Positions 8,656 to 18,287 are shown, counted from the stretch's first letter. The stretch is 57,477 nt of DNA from JAWLHA01 sp041690535 (GCA_041690535.1 JAWLHA010000025.1:1-57477), one strand, 5' to 3'. Translations and numbers: made by a program. Notes: generated from the letters alone by a model not told the origin.

Positions 8656-9096
8656 CGTCAATCTCCTTTACCTTGCGGTCATCCAGTGACACCAGCTTAA
8701 TCCGCCCCTGTTGCTTGGCGGCCAAATACTCTCTCTTGACTCTGACTGCCCTGTCCACTTCCGACTTATCCGCTTTTTTGCGCTTCTTTATGGTTCCGGA
8801 AGTCAGAACAATCAGACGATCGTCGGAATCCTCGAAACAGAAAAGGCGCAAATCGCCCTTGATGAACTCGAGTATCCCTTCAGCGTTGTTGGCATGGTGG
8901 AGCATTGCGGTGGTCAGACCTTGGCGACCTCCGCTTGCGTACCGCCGAACAAGGCCTTCATGCCCTTTGCGCTCGCCTGGTAGCCTTGCTCGCAGTTCGC
9001 GAGAAACTCGAGCGCCTCGCACGCAGGCTTGGAAGAGCGTTCTTTCATCAGCGCTGCTACCTTCCAGCGGCGCTGTTCCAAGATGATCAGCTGCAC
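8630..9096 (-). pseudogene. HigB/RelE-type toxin gene, frameshifted
   Basis: The toxin of the TAC locus, normally a ribosome-dependent mRNA nuclease of the RelE/HigB fold. The first frame (from a GTG at 9096) reads through YQASAKGMKALF and then stops at 8914. The second frame carries RRYASGGRQGL, ILEFIKGDLRLFCF and LIVLTSGTIKKRKK to the stop at 8630. The two parts join end to end as one family protein if one base is restored in a GGCGG run at about 8941-8948. As written, the gene is broken, while antitoxin and chaperone are intact. Sequencing error, true loss of the toxin or a slippage site are all possible. Confidence 0.78.
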
Positions 9097-9100
9097 GATT

Positions 9101-9116
9101 TTAACTTATAGGTTAA
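9101..9116. promoter_or_regulatory. Putative TA operator/promoter palindrome
   Basis: TTAACTTATAGGTTAA is a near-perfect 16-bp palindrome lying 5 bases upstream of the toxin GTG on the minus strand. It contains a TATAAG hexamer that could be the -10 element. It is the natural site for autorepression by the HigA-like protein. No clear ribosome site lies between it and the GTG, so the transcript may be nearly leaderless. Confidence 0.5.
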
Positions 9117-9198
9117 GAGTAGCCAATGGTTTGCCGGGTTCCAGTTTCGAAGCGTGATCCGTGAGGTTTACGCAATGAACAACAACTCATTGAATCTC

Positions 9199-9348
9199 GT
9201 AACTATTCAGACTCAACAGCCCGAGTGCGTCATGCAGGAGCCCAGCCCTCTGGGCGATTGCGTCGGTATCGCTCGCGCAGCAATCGCCCAGAGGGCTGGG
9301 CTCCTACGGGGGAGTGGCGACAGGTCGGTGGAACGGCTGAATAGTTAC
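9199..9348. repeat. Family B element, 150 bp, left copy, 8-bp target duplication
   Basis: The termini are GTAACTATTCAG and CTGAATAGTTAC, flanked by the perfect 8-bp duplication TGAATCTC (9191-9198 and 9349-9356). Inside are long inverted arms built on GCCCAGCCCTCTGGGCGATTG. A nearly identical copy lies inverted at 18288-18437. Apart from this element, the 428-base gap before mod holds no gene that I can see. Confidence 0.92.
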
Positions 9349-9544
9349 TGAATCTCTAGGTATTGATCTCGCAGATTACCCCGTGGTGTTCTGTGGGTTT
9401 TGCCGCCAGCGTAACCAGTTTTTCAGGCATCGGCGCACCCCCATGGACGAGAGCCCGCAGGCCGCTTGGGCTGTGCGAAGCCTTGCCGAGAAGGTATATT
9501 GCCCTTCGAACTCCTTACCAACTACCTCTAAGAAGCCTCAGGGA

Positions 9545-12500
9545 ATGGAACCGCTTACGACGAAACTCATTCTGGCCAATGTCCCCGCTGACGGTTCGAG
9601 CATTGGCAACAAGCGCCTTCTCGAGGCGGTGCTGGCGCAGGCCGAGGCGAACGGGCTGAAATTGACGGAGACCGACGTCAGCGCTGCGCGTGAGGCTTTG
9701 GTGGAGCGGGGCATCCTGGGGCGTGGCAAGGGGCGGGGCGGCTCGGTGTTTCTCATCAAGGCCCCGGATGAGGTGACCGATTTTGCCCTGGCCCACTCCG
9801 CGCCGCCGGCGGAGCCTGCCGGTGCCTGGAAGAAGGCCAAGCCCAGCAAGACGGCGGCTGCGGTTCGGGCCGATCCCAACGACACCGCCCAGATCATCTC
9901 CTACCGCCATTCGGACAAGCGCCGCAACAATCCGGAAGTGGGCATGGTCACTCCGGCCACCGACCCGGACGAGGGCAAGACCCGCTGGTGCTACGACCCC
10001 CACATCGACCCGGCGCTGCAGTTTGACTTCGGCCGCGCCCAGGTGGAGAAGCTCATCGATGACGCCTTGGCTTCCGGCGACGAGGAGACCATGCGCAACG
10101 CGCTGGAGGAGCTGAAGCGCTACTCCGCCCCCTACCTCAACTGGGCCGGCAAGGCCGAGCGCCCCACCTTTGACCTCGATACCGTCTCGCTCCACGTCCA
10201 CGAGCGCATCGATCCGGCGAGCATCCTCGCCGCCGTGCGCAAGCAGATGAGGGAGGGGAAGAGCAAAGGGGCGGAAAAGGCGATGCAGCCGGATCTGTTC
10301 GCCGCCGCCTTCGAAAACCTGCCGCTGCGCGACGCCATCGACTTCTACCACCACGAGAAGGGGTGGTCCAACCGCCTCATCGCCGGCGACTCGCTGCTGG
10401 TGATGAACTCGCTCATTCAGAAGGAGGGGATGGCCGGGCAGGTGCAGATGATCTACATCGACCCGCCCTACGGCATCAAATACGGCTCCAACTTCCAGCC
10501 CTTCGTCAACAAGCGCGACGTCAAGGACCGCAAGGACGAGGATCTCACCCAGGAGCCGGAGATGATCAAGGCGTTCCGGGATACTTGGGAGCTGGGGATT
10601 CATTCCTATCTCACCTACCTGCGGGATCGGCTGCTGCTGGCGAAGGAGTTGCTGCACGAATCGGGGAGCGTGTTTGTGCAGATATCGGATGAGAATTTGC
10701 ATCATGTCCGAGAGATCATGGATGAGGTGTTTGGCGCAGAGAACTTCGCCGGTGTGATCAACTATAAAAAGACCACTAGCGCATCCGGAAGTGGCCTGGC
10801 GAGTGTTTGTGATTACATACTTTGGTCCTGCAAAAACCGGGACGAAATCAAGTACAACCAGCTGTACCTCGAAAAGCTGGTCGGCGAAGAGGGCGGAACG
10901 CAGTACACGTGGGCGGAACTTCCTAACGGCTTTAGGAGAAATTATGGTCTCAAAGCGATCGGGAAGCTGGGACCTGAAGCGCGGATATTTCGTCAGGACA
11001 ATCTTACGAGTCAGCGCCCAGCACAAGGTGATGATGTAACAAAATTTCATTTTCAAGGAATTGGCTTCTCGCCAGGAAAAGGGACATTTAAGACTGATGC
11101 ACAGGGGCTAACGCGTTTGGGCCGAGCACGCCGATTGATTTCTCTCGGGAGTACTTTGAGCTACGTCCGTTTTCTCAACGACTTTCCCGTGTTCCCCATC
11201 AACAACCTCTGGGACGATACCGTTACTTCAGGTTTTTCCGACAAGAAGATCTATGTAGTACAAACCAATCCTTCCGCGGCCGAGCGTTGTCTGCTAATGA
11301 CATCAGAACCCGGCGATCTCGTATTGGACCCTACGTGCGGTTCTGGAACCACCGCCTTCGTCGCCGAAAAGTGGGGCCGCCGCTGGATCACCTGCGACAC
11401 CTCCCGCGTGGCGGTGACCCTCGCCAAGCAGCGGCTGATGACCTCCAGTTACGACTATTACGCCCTGCGCTATCCCCACGAAGGGCTGAAGGGCGGCTTC
11501 ATCTACAAGACCGTCCCGCACGTCACCCTCAAGTCGATTGCCAATAACCCGGAGATCGATGAGATCTATGAGCGCATGCACCCGGCCATCGAGGCGGCGC
11601 TTGCGCAGCTGAACAAGGGGGCAAAGCAGAAGATGCAGGAGTGGGAGGTACCTTTCGACTTCCCCGAGGAGTGGCCCGAGGCGGCCCGTGCCCCCTTCGA
11701 CGCCTTCCACGCCGCGCGCCAGGTGATGCAGAAGCGGATGGACGAGTCCATCGCCAACCATGCGGACCAGGAGACCCTCTACGACCAGCCGCAGGTGGAG
11801 AAGAACAAGCTGCGCATCACCGGCCCCTTCTCGGTGGAGGCGGTGCCCTTCCCCACGGTGCTGGCCTTGGACGAAGCAGAGCAGCCGAAGGATGCCGACG
11901 TCACCATCGCCCGCTCCGGTGAGTCCTCGCGCCAACACAGCTGGCGCGACGAACTGCTGAAGACGGGTATCCGCGGCAAGGGCGGCCAAATCCTGAAGTT
12001 CGCCGAGTTGGAGACCCTGCCGACAGGGCAGGACTTTCGCACCTTGCACGCCAGCGGCCATCTCGATACCGGCGAGCGGGTGGTGGTGAGCTTCGGCCCC
12101 GAACACGCCGCCTTGGAGCAGCGTCAGGTCGCCAACGCCCTGGCCGAGGCGGAGACCCTCTTCCCGCACCCCAAGATGATCGTCTTCTGCGCCTTCACTT
12201 TCGACCCGGAGGCGGCCAAAGACATCGACAACCTCAAGGGCATCACCGCCCTCAAGGCGCAGATGAACACCGACCTGCTCACCGAAGACCTGAAGAAGGG
12301 GCGCGCCAGCAACCAGAGCTTCTGGCTCATGGGGCAGCCGGATGTGGAGGTGAGAAAGCGCAAGGACGGCAGGTACGAGGTGGAGGTCCACGGCTTTGAC
12401 TACTTCGATACCGCCAAGGGGGAGCTGGTCTCGGGCGGCAAGGGCAAGATCGCGATGTGGTCCCTGGATACCGACTACGACGAGCGCTCCCTCTTCCCCC

Positions 12501-12715
12501 GCCAGGTCTTCTTCCCCCTGGCCGGCAGCAAGGACGGCTGGATGAAGCTGAAGAAGAACATCCGGGCCGAACTGAACGAGGCGCTATTGACCAAGTTCCA
12601 CGGCACCGTCTCGCTCCCGTTCGAGGCGGGAGAGAACAGGAAAATCGCCGTCAAGATCGTCGACGACCGCGGCATCGAGTCGCTGAAGGTCATCCCGTTA
12701 CCAATGGAGTGTTAA
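9545..12715 (+). CDS. Type III restriction-modification methyltransferase (Mod)
   Basis: A site-specific adenine-N6 DNA methyltransferase of 1056 residues. Motif IV, DPPY (residues 306-309), comes before the S-adenosylmethionine motif DPTCGSGTTA (residues 595-604); this order defines the beta class used by type III Mod subunits. The stretch between them is the target-recognition region (about 330-580), and its third-position usage looks less GC-rich than the rest, as is common for exchanged recognition domains. The N-terminus has a helical domain of about 70 residues. I chose the ATG at 9545, where homology-like sequence begins (MEPLTTKLILA); the frame stays open to 9383. It heads the operon mod, two small genes, res, with a 4-base gap to the next gene. 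Confidence 0.92.
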   Translation: MEPLTTKLILANVPADGSSIGNKRLLEAVLAQAEANGLKLTETDVSAAREALVERGILGRGKGRGGSVFLIKAPDEVTDFALAHSAPPAEPAGAWKKAKPSKTAAAVRADPNDTAQIISYRHSDKRRNNPEVGMVTPATDPDEGKTRWCYDPHIDPALQFDFGRAQVEKLIDDALASGDEETMRNALEELKRYSAPYLNWAGKAERPTFDLDTVSLHVHERIDPASILAAVRKQMREGKSKGAEKAMQPDLFAAAFENLPLRDAIDFYHHEKGWSNRLIAGDSLLVMNSLIQKEGMAGQVQMIYIDPPYGIKYGSNFQPFVNKRDVKDRKDEDLTQEPEMIKAFRDTWELGIHSYLTYLRDRLLLAKELLHESGSVFVQISDENLHHVREIMDEVFGAENFAGVINYKKTTSASGSGLASVCDYILWSCKNRDEIKYNQLYLEKLVGEEGGTQYTWAELPNGFRRNYGLKAIGKLGPEARIFRQDNLTSQRPAQGDDVTKFHFQGIGFSPGKGTFKTDAQGLTRLGRARRLISLGSTLSYVRFLNDFPVFPINNLWDDTVTSGFSDKKIYVVQTNPSAAERCLLMTSEPGDLVLDPTCGSGTTAFVAEKWGRRWITCDTSRVAVTLAKQRLMTSSYDYYALRYPHEGLKGGFIYKTVPHVTLKSIANNPEIDEIYERMHPAIEAALAQLNKGAKQKMQEWEVPFDFPEEWPEAARAPFDAFHAARQVMQKRMDESIANHADQETLYDQPQVEKNKLRITGPFSVEAVPFPTVLALDEAEQPKDADVTIARSGESSRQHSWRDELLKTGIRGKGGQILKFAELETLPTGQDFRTLHASGHLDTGERVVVSFGPEHAALEQRQVANALAEAETLFPHPKMIVFCAFTFDPEAAKDIDNLKGITALKAQMNTDLLTEDLKKGRASNQSFWLMGQPDVEVRKRKDGRYEVEVHGFDYFDTAKGELVSGGKGKIAMWSLDTDYDERSLFPRQVFFPLAGSKDGWMKLKKNIRAELNEALLTKFHGTVSLPFEAGENRKIAVKIVDDRGIESLKVIPLPMEC

Positions 12716-12719
12716 CGTT

Positions 12720-13182
12720 GTGAACTTCGAACTACCCTCTGATGAGGAGCTCGAGCAACTTCAGAAACTGCCGAAGCTGGTTACCAACCCCCGTGCCCAG
12801 TGGCGGGAGAAACCCGGCCATCGCCAGAGGAACTTCTTGCTGGAAGGGGGAAGCTTCCAGTTTGAACTCTACTTGCGCCAGAACAGCAATGACCCGCACG
12901 ACTTCTCTTGCGGGCTCAAGGTGATTAAGCCCGACGGTACGCCGCTGACCCTTTGCCGCTATAACGGGAGCAGCCACGCGCACCATGAGATTCAGTACAG
13001 GTGCCACGTCCATGTGGCGACGCATGAGGCCATTCGCCTCGGAAAGAAACCGGGCCAGGGCTGAAGTCACTGACCGTTACCGGACTCTGGAGGGGGCTCT
13101 GTGGTGCCTCGTGCGGGACTGCGGTATTCAGGGATTGCCGGAGCCTCAGCCCGATGAGCCTGACATGTTTGGAACTTGGTAG
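12720..13182 (+). pseudogene. Small operon-internal protein, apparently frameshifted
   Basis: The first frame starts with GTG at 12720 (NFELPSDEELEQL) and ends early at 13064 after LGKKPGQG. Another frame continues with RAEVTDRYRTLEGALWCLVRDCGI to a stop at 13182, just 11 bases before the next gene. Removing one base in the GGGCC stretch near 13050-13057 would join them into a protein of about 153 residues. It may belong to a family of uncharacterised proteins found with DUF1828 proteins; I cannot name its function. It is placed between mod and the DUF1828 gene. Confidence 0.6.
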
Positions 13183-13193
13183 GAGGCTGTGCA

Positions 13194-13985
13194 ATGTTGA
13201 GAATTGATGAAGCAGCCTTATGCAAGCAGCTGTGCGCAAATGTGACTGTGTTCACTCGCCCGGACGGGATCACCATGCTGAACACACCTTTCCACTACCC
13301 CGATGGAGATTCCTACCCGATATATGTCGATGAGACCGGCACAGGTGGCGTTCGTCTTAGCGATGGTGGACATACCCTGATGCACCTCAGTTATGAGAAC
13401 GACGTCGACAAAGTATTTGAAGGGACTCGCAACCTGTTGCTGCAGCAGATTGTGGCTCAGGAACAAGTGACCTTCGATCCAGAGAAAGGCACATTCTTCA
13501 TCGAAGCATCGTTGGAGCACCTGGCCGATGCTGTCTTTCGCTTGGGGCAGGCGGTCACGAGGGTTTACGATCTCACTTTTCTCAACCGTTCACATGTGGC
13601 CTCGACCTTTTACGACGACTTACAGGAACAGATTCGTTCCGTGGTCGCAGAGGAGAAGGTACATCGGGACTATGTCGTCGCCGAGATACCGAATGCAGAG
13701 AATTATCCGGTCGATTTTTACATTGAGACTCCTCAAGGAACCCCACTTTTTCTCTACGGCGTACCGAACCGGGACAAGGCAAGGCTTACGACAATTTTCC
13801 TACAGCATCTAATCCAGCAGAATGTCGAATTCGACTCGTTGCTGGTTTTTGAAAATCAGCAGGAAATTCCACGGCCGGACCTTGCAAGACTCTCTAACGT
13901 CGGTGGTGAAATGATTGCATCATTGAACGCTGAGAACGACTTGCGCCGAAAGTTGACCCGCAAGTTGCAACGGACCGTATCCTAA
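13194..13985 (+). CDS. DUF1828 domain protein in the type III RM operon
   Basis: A 263-residue protein. The N-terminal half (FHYPDGDSYPIYVDETGTGGVRLSDGG, residues about 31-60) matches the DUF1828 signature. The C-terminal half (VDFYIETPQGTPLFLYGVPNRDKA) resembles the adjoining DUF1829 type and may be a degenerate nuclease-like fold; that is inference. The ATG at 13194 follows a strong AGGAGG site, which decides it over an upstream in-frame start. It is followed by res after 9 bases. Its place inside a restriction operon suggests a regulatory, toxin-like or accessory defence role. Base composition is lower in GC than the flanking mod and res genes, a sign of separate origin. Confidence 0.75.
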   Translation: MLRIDEAALCKQLCANVTVFTRPDGITMLNTPFHYPDGDSYPIYVDETGTGGVRLSDGGHTLMHLSYENDVDKVFEGTRNLLLQQIVAQEQVTFDPEKGTFFIEASLEHLADAVFRLGQAVTRVYDLTFLNRSHVASTFYDDLQEQIRSVVAEEKVHRDYVVAEIPNAENYPVDFYIETPQGTPLFLYGVPNRDKARLTTIFLQHLIQQNVEFDSLLVFENQQEIPRPDLARLSNVGGEMIASLNAENDLRRKLTRKLQRTVS

Positions 13986-13994
13986 AGGCAGAAG

Positions 13995-16790
13995 ATGACC
14001 TCGCCGAAGTCGTTAATAGTCAATTCGCCTTACACGTGTCCGCAGCAGCACTGGGAGCAGGCGCGGGACGGAACCCTCACGCTGATCCCTTCGCGCCGGC
14101 CGGCCGGGTACGAAATCTTCGACGTGCGCAACAATACCCGCCGCACCGAGGAACTCAAGCTGGTCAACGAGATCCGCACCCGGGTCGATCACTGGCGCGA
14201 AGCGGGTTATCCCGGTGTCACCAGTATCACGCGACGCCTGCTGGAGCATTGGCAGGGTCGCGATGCGCGGCTGTTCCCTTTCTACTTCTGCCAGCTCGAA
14301 GCGGTCGAGACGCTCATCTGGCACGTGGAGGCCGCACCCGAGTTCCGGCAGGGTATTTTCATTCCCGGCGATGGCGGACCATGGGAGCGGCTCTGCAACA
14401 AAATGGCCACGGGGACCGGCAAGACGACCGTAATGGCCATGATTGTCACGTGGCAGGTGCTCAACGCACTCACCTATCCTAAACGCAACAAGGACTTCTC
14501 GCGGGCGATCTTCGTCGTGGCTCCAGGGCTCACGGTGAAGGAGCGTCTGCGCGTCCTCTATCCCGGCGAGCCCGACAACTACTACGATGCCTTCAGTCTT
14601 TGCCCCTCCGAAGCACTGCGGCAGAAACTCAATCAGGCCGAAATTCTCATCGAGAACTGGCATGCGCTGATGCCGCTCAAGGAGCCGGATCGTTCCGTGG
14701 TCAAAAAAGGCTCGGAGAGCGATGAGGCCTTCACCCGGCGGGTGCTTGGAAAATTGGCAGCGTACAAAGATATCGTCGTAATCAACGATGAAGCGCACCA
14801 CGCCTACCGCAAGCCAGCCGAGCTCAAGATCAGCAAAAAGCAGGCGCAGGACCTTGGGATCGATCTGGACGAGGCCACCCGCTGGATCGAGGGGCTGGAT
14901 CGCATCCACAAGCGGCGGCGCATTGGCCGGGCCTTCGACCTCTCGGCCACCCCGTTCGCCCCGACCGGCAAGGCGAGCACCGACGAGGGACTCTATGATT
15001 GGGTGGTCTCCGATTTCGGGCTCAATGATGCCATCGAGGCGGGGCTGGTCAAGACGCCGAGGGTGGTGATCCGCGATGATGCCCTTCCCGATGCCAAGAC
15101 CTACCGCTCCAAGCTGTATCACATCTATCGCGCCCCCGAAGTGGCTGAGGACCTAAATCGCCGCGGGGCCGAGCCCCATGAGAGCTTGCCCAAGTTGGTG
15201 CAGGATGCCTACACGCTGCTGGGCGCCGACTGGCGCGAGACATGGCGGCAGTGGCGTGAAGCGGGACACACGGCCCCGCCCGTGCTGCTCACGGTCTGCA
15301 ACCGAACGGAGACCGCCGCCCGCATAGAGCACTATCTCAGCAAAGGCCACGCTTTCTGGCCCGAACTGCACGCGCCCGAGCGCACCCTGCGGGTGGACTC
15401 AAAGGTGCTCGACAAGGCCGAAATCGGGGAGAAGGCGAGCGCGGACAAGGATTACGAGGAGAAGCTGCGGGCCATTGTCGAGGCGACCGACCTTGATGAA
15501 AACCGCAAGCAGCGCCTGCGAGAGATGCGCAAGGAGGAATTGCTCCGTGAGATGGTGGACAACGTGGGCAAGCGCGGCACCGCGGGCCAGGACCTGCAGA
15601 AGGTCGTCTCCGTGGCCATGCTCTCTGAAGGGTGGGATGCCAAGAACGTCACCCACATCATGGGGCTGCGTGCCTTTACCAGCCAGCTACTGTGCGAGCA
15701 GGTGATTGGGCGTGGTCTGCGGCGCGTCGCCTACGAAACGGATGAAAACGGCCTCTTTCTGCCGGAGTACGTCAATGTTTTTGGTGTGCCGCTGTCGATC
15801 TTCCAAGATGTGGGAGAGGGCGGAGAGGCGCCCCCTCCACCAAAGCCGAGTGTGCAGATTGAAACACTCCCGGAGCGAAACGCATTCGAACTCCGTTGGC
15901 CCAACGTATTGCGGGTGGATACGGTGACCCGCCCGAATCTGGTCGTGGATTGGAGCCGGGTAGAGCCGTTGCGACTGGACCCGGCCCAAACCATGATTTC
16001 TGCCGAGTTGGCCCCGGCGCTGGGTGGCGCCACCGACTTGAGTCGGGCTACGGCCATCGACCTGGAGCAGCTTCCAGAGGCCTTTCGTCTGCAGCGGCTC
16101 ATCTTCCGGGCCGCAGCCAAGGCCTTCGAGAGCTCGGTGGGCGCCTTCCGAGGGAGCCGCGAGTACTTGGCGTTTCAGCTGATCCGCCTGGTCGAGCAGT
16201 TCCTCGATTCAGAGAAGCTGGACATCCCGACGCAGTACCACCAGGAGCCTTTGCGCAAACGCATCTTGGTCGCACTGAACCTCGATCTGGTGGTGCAACA
16301 CTTGATGCGTTACGTTACGGAGCAAAACCTCGAAAAGCTGGAGCCGGTGTTCGATGAGGATGCTCCCATCGGTTCGACCGCCTCCATGCGCACGTGGTAC
16401 ACCACCAAGCCCTGTCGGCCGACAACGCGCTCCCAAGTTAGTCACGTGGTCGTCGACAGTACCTGGGAGCACTACACGGCGGATGTGCTGGAAAAAAGCC
16501 CGCGTGTTTCTGCCTACGCCAAGAATGATCACCTCGGATTCCAAGTGTTCTACCTCTGGGGCGGTTCGCGCCGCCGCTTCATCCCTGATTACCTTATTCG
16601 CCTAAACAATGGCAAGACACTGGTGCTGGAGATCAAGGGGCAGGACTCCGAGCAGAACCGTGCCAAACGAGCCGCACTTGATTTATGGGTAAAGGCGATC
16701 AACGAAAAAGGTGGGTTCGGGGTTTGGGCGTGGGATGTGGCATTGGAGCCAGCGCAGGTTCACGACATCGTTGAGAGGCACGGCACCTAG
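13995..16790 (+). CDS. Type III restriction enzyme subunit (Res)
   Basis: An ATP-dependent translocase and endonuclease of 931 residues that cuts DNA after two Mod-recognised sites meet. The superfamily 2 helicase core shows Walker A GTGKT (residues 140-144) and DEAH (265-268), the LSATP motif near 315, and QVIGRGLRR (motif VI) near residue 575. The C-terminal PD-(D/E)xK nuclease is intact, with D865 in IPDY and E879-x-K881 in LEIKG. The length is normal for Res. It appears functional, so the operon may be active if Mod is. The stop is in the same frame as the nuclease remnant that follows. Confidence 0.93.
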   Translation: MTSPKSLIVNSPYTCPQQHWEQARDGTLTLIPSRRPAGYEIFDVRNNTRRTEELKLVNEIRTRVDHWREAGYPGVTSITRRLLEHWQGRDARLFPFYFCQLEAVETLIWHVEAAPEFRQGIFIPGDGGPWERLCNKMATGTGKTTVMAMIVTWQVLNALTYPKRNKDFSRAIFVVAPGLTVKERLRVLYPGEPDNYYDAFSLCPSEALRQKLNQAEILIENWHALMPLKEPDRSVVKKGSESDEAFTRRVLGKLAAYKDIVVINDEAHHAYRKPAELKISKKQAQDLGIDLDEATRWIEGLDRIHKRRRIGRAFDLSATPFAPTGKASTDEGLYDWVVSDFGLNDAIEAGLVKTPRVVIRDDALPDAKTYRSKLYHIYRAPEVAEDLNRRGAEPHESLPKLVQDAYTLLGADWRETWRQWREAGHTAPPVLLTVCNRTETAARIEHYLSKGHAFWPELHAPERTLRVDSKVLDKAEIGEKASADKDYEEKLRAIVEATDLDENRKQRLREMRKEELLREMVDNVGKRGTAGQDLQKVVSVAMLSEGWDAKNVTHIMGLRAFTSQLLCEQVIGRGLRRVAYETDENGLFLPEYVNVFGVPLSIFQDVGEGGEAPPPPKPSVQIETLPERNAFELRWPNVLRVDTVTRPNLVVDWSRVEPLRLDPAQTMISAELAPALGGATDLSRATAIDLEQLPEAFRLQRLIFRAAAKAFESSVGAFRGSREYLAFQLIRLVEQFLDSEKLDIPTQYHQEPLRKRILVALNLDLVVQHLMRYVTEQNLEKLEPVFDEDAPIGSTASMRTWYTTKPCRPTTRSQVSHVVVDSTWEHYTADVLEKSPRVSAYAKNDHLGFQVFYLWGGSRRRFIPDYLIRLNNGKTLVLEIKGQDSEQNRAKRAALDLWVKAINEKGGFGVWAWDVALEPAQVHDIVERHGT

Positions 16791-16848
16791 TCTTGCCCTT
16801 GCCCCACAATCGCGCTACGGATAATTCGGGTCGTAGGGGTTCGTAGTA

Positions 16849-17374
16849 AGTTTTCCTGCCTGGACGGCCTCGGCTGGAGTGAATTCGAGGAGCTGATTGT
16901 CGCGTACTACCGGCAGGGTTACACCGCTAACCTCACGCCGAAAGGGGCCGACGGCGGGGTCGACATCGTACTCGCGCGGGATGGCGAGAAGTACCTGGTG
17001 CAGTGCAAGCACTGGAAGGCGTTCAAGGTAGGCGTGAGCGTCGTGCGCGAACTCTACGGGGTGATGGCAGCGGAAGGGGCGGCCGGTGGTTTCGTGGTGA
17101 CCTCGGGTCAGTTCACGGCGGAGGCAACGGCCTTTGCTGACGGCAGGAATATCGAACTGCTGGACGGCAGTCGACTCTCCGCGATGCTCCGCAATGTGCG
17201 GAACGGCCGTGCCGCCGCAGTGCCGTCTCCCATGGTGTCGCAGCCCGCCTCACCGGCGTGCCCCAAGTGCGGGCGTGAGATGGTCCGGCGCACCGCGAAG
17301 CGGGGGACGAAAGCCGGGAGTGCCTTCTCTGGGGGTGTTCAGCCTATCCCGCCTGCCGAGGGACGCGGGATTAA
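16849..17374 (+). pseudogene. Mrr-like restriction endonuclease remnant with zinc ribbon
   Basis: The open frame carries GLGWSEFEELIVAYYRQGY, then the nuclease core GADGGVDIVL...YLVQCKHW (Asp and Q-x-K catalytic residues), VRELYGVMAAEGAAGGFVV and a C-terminal CPKCGREM zinc ribbon. No ATG, GTG or TTG precedes the domain, so the N-terminus is missing. Near 17325 the frame shifts by two bases: in the corrected frame the ribbon continues as FWGCSAYPACRGTRD to a stop at 17374. Both ends are therefore damaged. Family members cleave modified or foreign DNA. It sits in frame behind the res stop codon. Confidence 0.75.
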
Positions 17375-17411
17375 CTCAGATCGTCCGTGCTCTTTGCCCG
17401 CAAAAGGCCCC

Positions 17412-17603
17412 TCAATCACCTCGCGAGTGTGACCGCACTTGCTCCCTCAGCCGAATACGCCCCATCTCGACCGCTTCCCTGAGAAGGAAGAGCATCCATT
17501 TCGACTCCGGATCATTGATGCGCTCCCACTTGGCGATGAGCGCCTCGACATCGGCGATCCTGGCCTTCAAGCGTGCGACCTCCGCTTGGTTCCGTCCCTT
17601 CAT
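17412..17603 (-). CDS. Small coiled-coil hypothetical protein
   Basis: A 63-residue protein rich in Glu, Arg, Ala and Leu with heptad-like spacing (EVARLKARIADVEALI), predicted to be one long helix. It begins at ATG 17603 with a GGGAG-like site upstream. The function is unknown. It faces the Mrr remnant convergently. It may be chance coding, but its composition is protein-like. Confidence 0.45.
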   Translation of the reverse strand: MKGRNQAEVARLKARIADVEALIAKWERINDPESKWMLFLLREAVEMGRIRLREQVRSHSRGD

Positions 17604-17738
17604 TGCTCCGCTCCCTGTCTCACCAGCTCTGGATCCCTGAGTATTTGTCTGTCCCCGGCAACCCGCCGCAGGTAGGTCGAGGTTAGTTGATACTCATCGG
17701 CCGTGGCCCGAAAGGCATACTATCCTTAGCTTGGGCCT

Positions 17739-17981
17739 ATGAGCAAGCACCCTTATTTGGTCGCCCTTGGAGCTCGGATCCGAGCCATTCGGGAATCCAG
17801 GGGCTATTCGCAGGAAGGCTTTGCGGCCGATGCCGGCCTCGATCGCGCTTACTATGGAGGCATTGAGCGCGGTGAAAGGAACGTCGCAGCACTGAACCTC
17901 ATCCAAATAGCTTCCGCGCTTGGGGTAGAGGTCGGGGATCTGTTTCCGCCCTTGAAGCAGCTTCCTAAAGATGGGGGGTAG
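17739..17981 (+). CDS. XRE-family helix-turn-helix regulator
   Basis: An 80-residue single-domain repressor of the phage Cro/controller-protein type. The helix-turn-helix is SQEGFAADAGLDRAYYGGIERG (two helices around residues 24-45), ending with the ALGVEVGDLF pattern typical of this group. The size and its place at the end of a restriction island fit a controller (C) protein that times RM expression, though type III systems usually lack one; it could equally have served the lost Mrr-type system. The gap after it (17982-18287) shows no gene. Confidence 0.82.
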   Translation: MSKHPYLVALGARIRAIRESRGYSQEGFAADAGLDRAYYGGIERGERNVAALNLIQIASALGVEVGDLFPPLKQLPKDGG

Positions 17982-18287
17982 CTGTAGGTCGGTTAGCGCG
18001 GCGCGTGATACTTGGGATAAATGGGGTCGTAGCGAGTTTTCCTGCCCTGAAAGCAACGGGTTAAGCGGTCGAAGCACCGCCCGGCAACAGCCTTTTGATT
18101 ATCCTGCTCCCTCAGTAGTTCGGATTATTGGCTGCTACCTCGACCTTGTGGCACACCTAGGCAATCGGCTGCTTCAGGCGGATGCTGCCCTCATGGGACA
18201 AAGGTCGGGATCGGCGGGCGGGTGCGCTGCGGTCTCCATCGCGGGACTCCAGGCTACTGCTCGACTTCCGTCCATTCGCTCATGACT

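Noticed and set aside
16811..18045. Short shared motif GTCGTAG...GTTTTCCTGCC at about 16830 and 18028 as possible attachment sites
   Set aside because: Only about 20 positions match with an internal length difference; no integrase is present and the repeats do not bound a unit.
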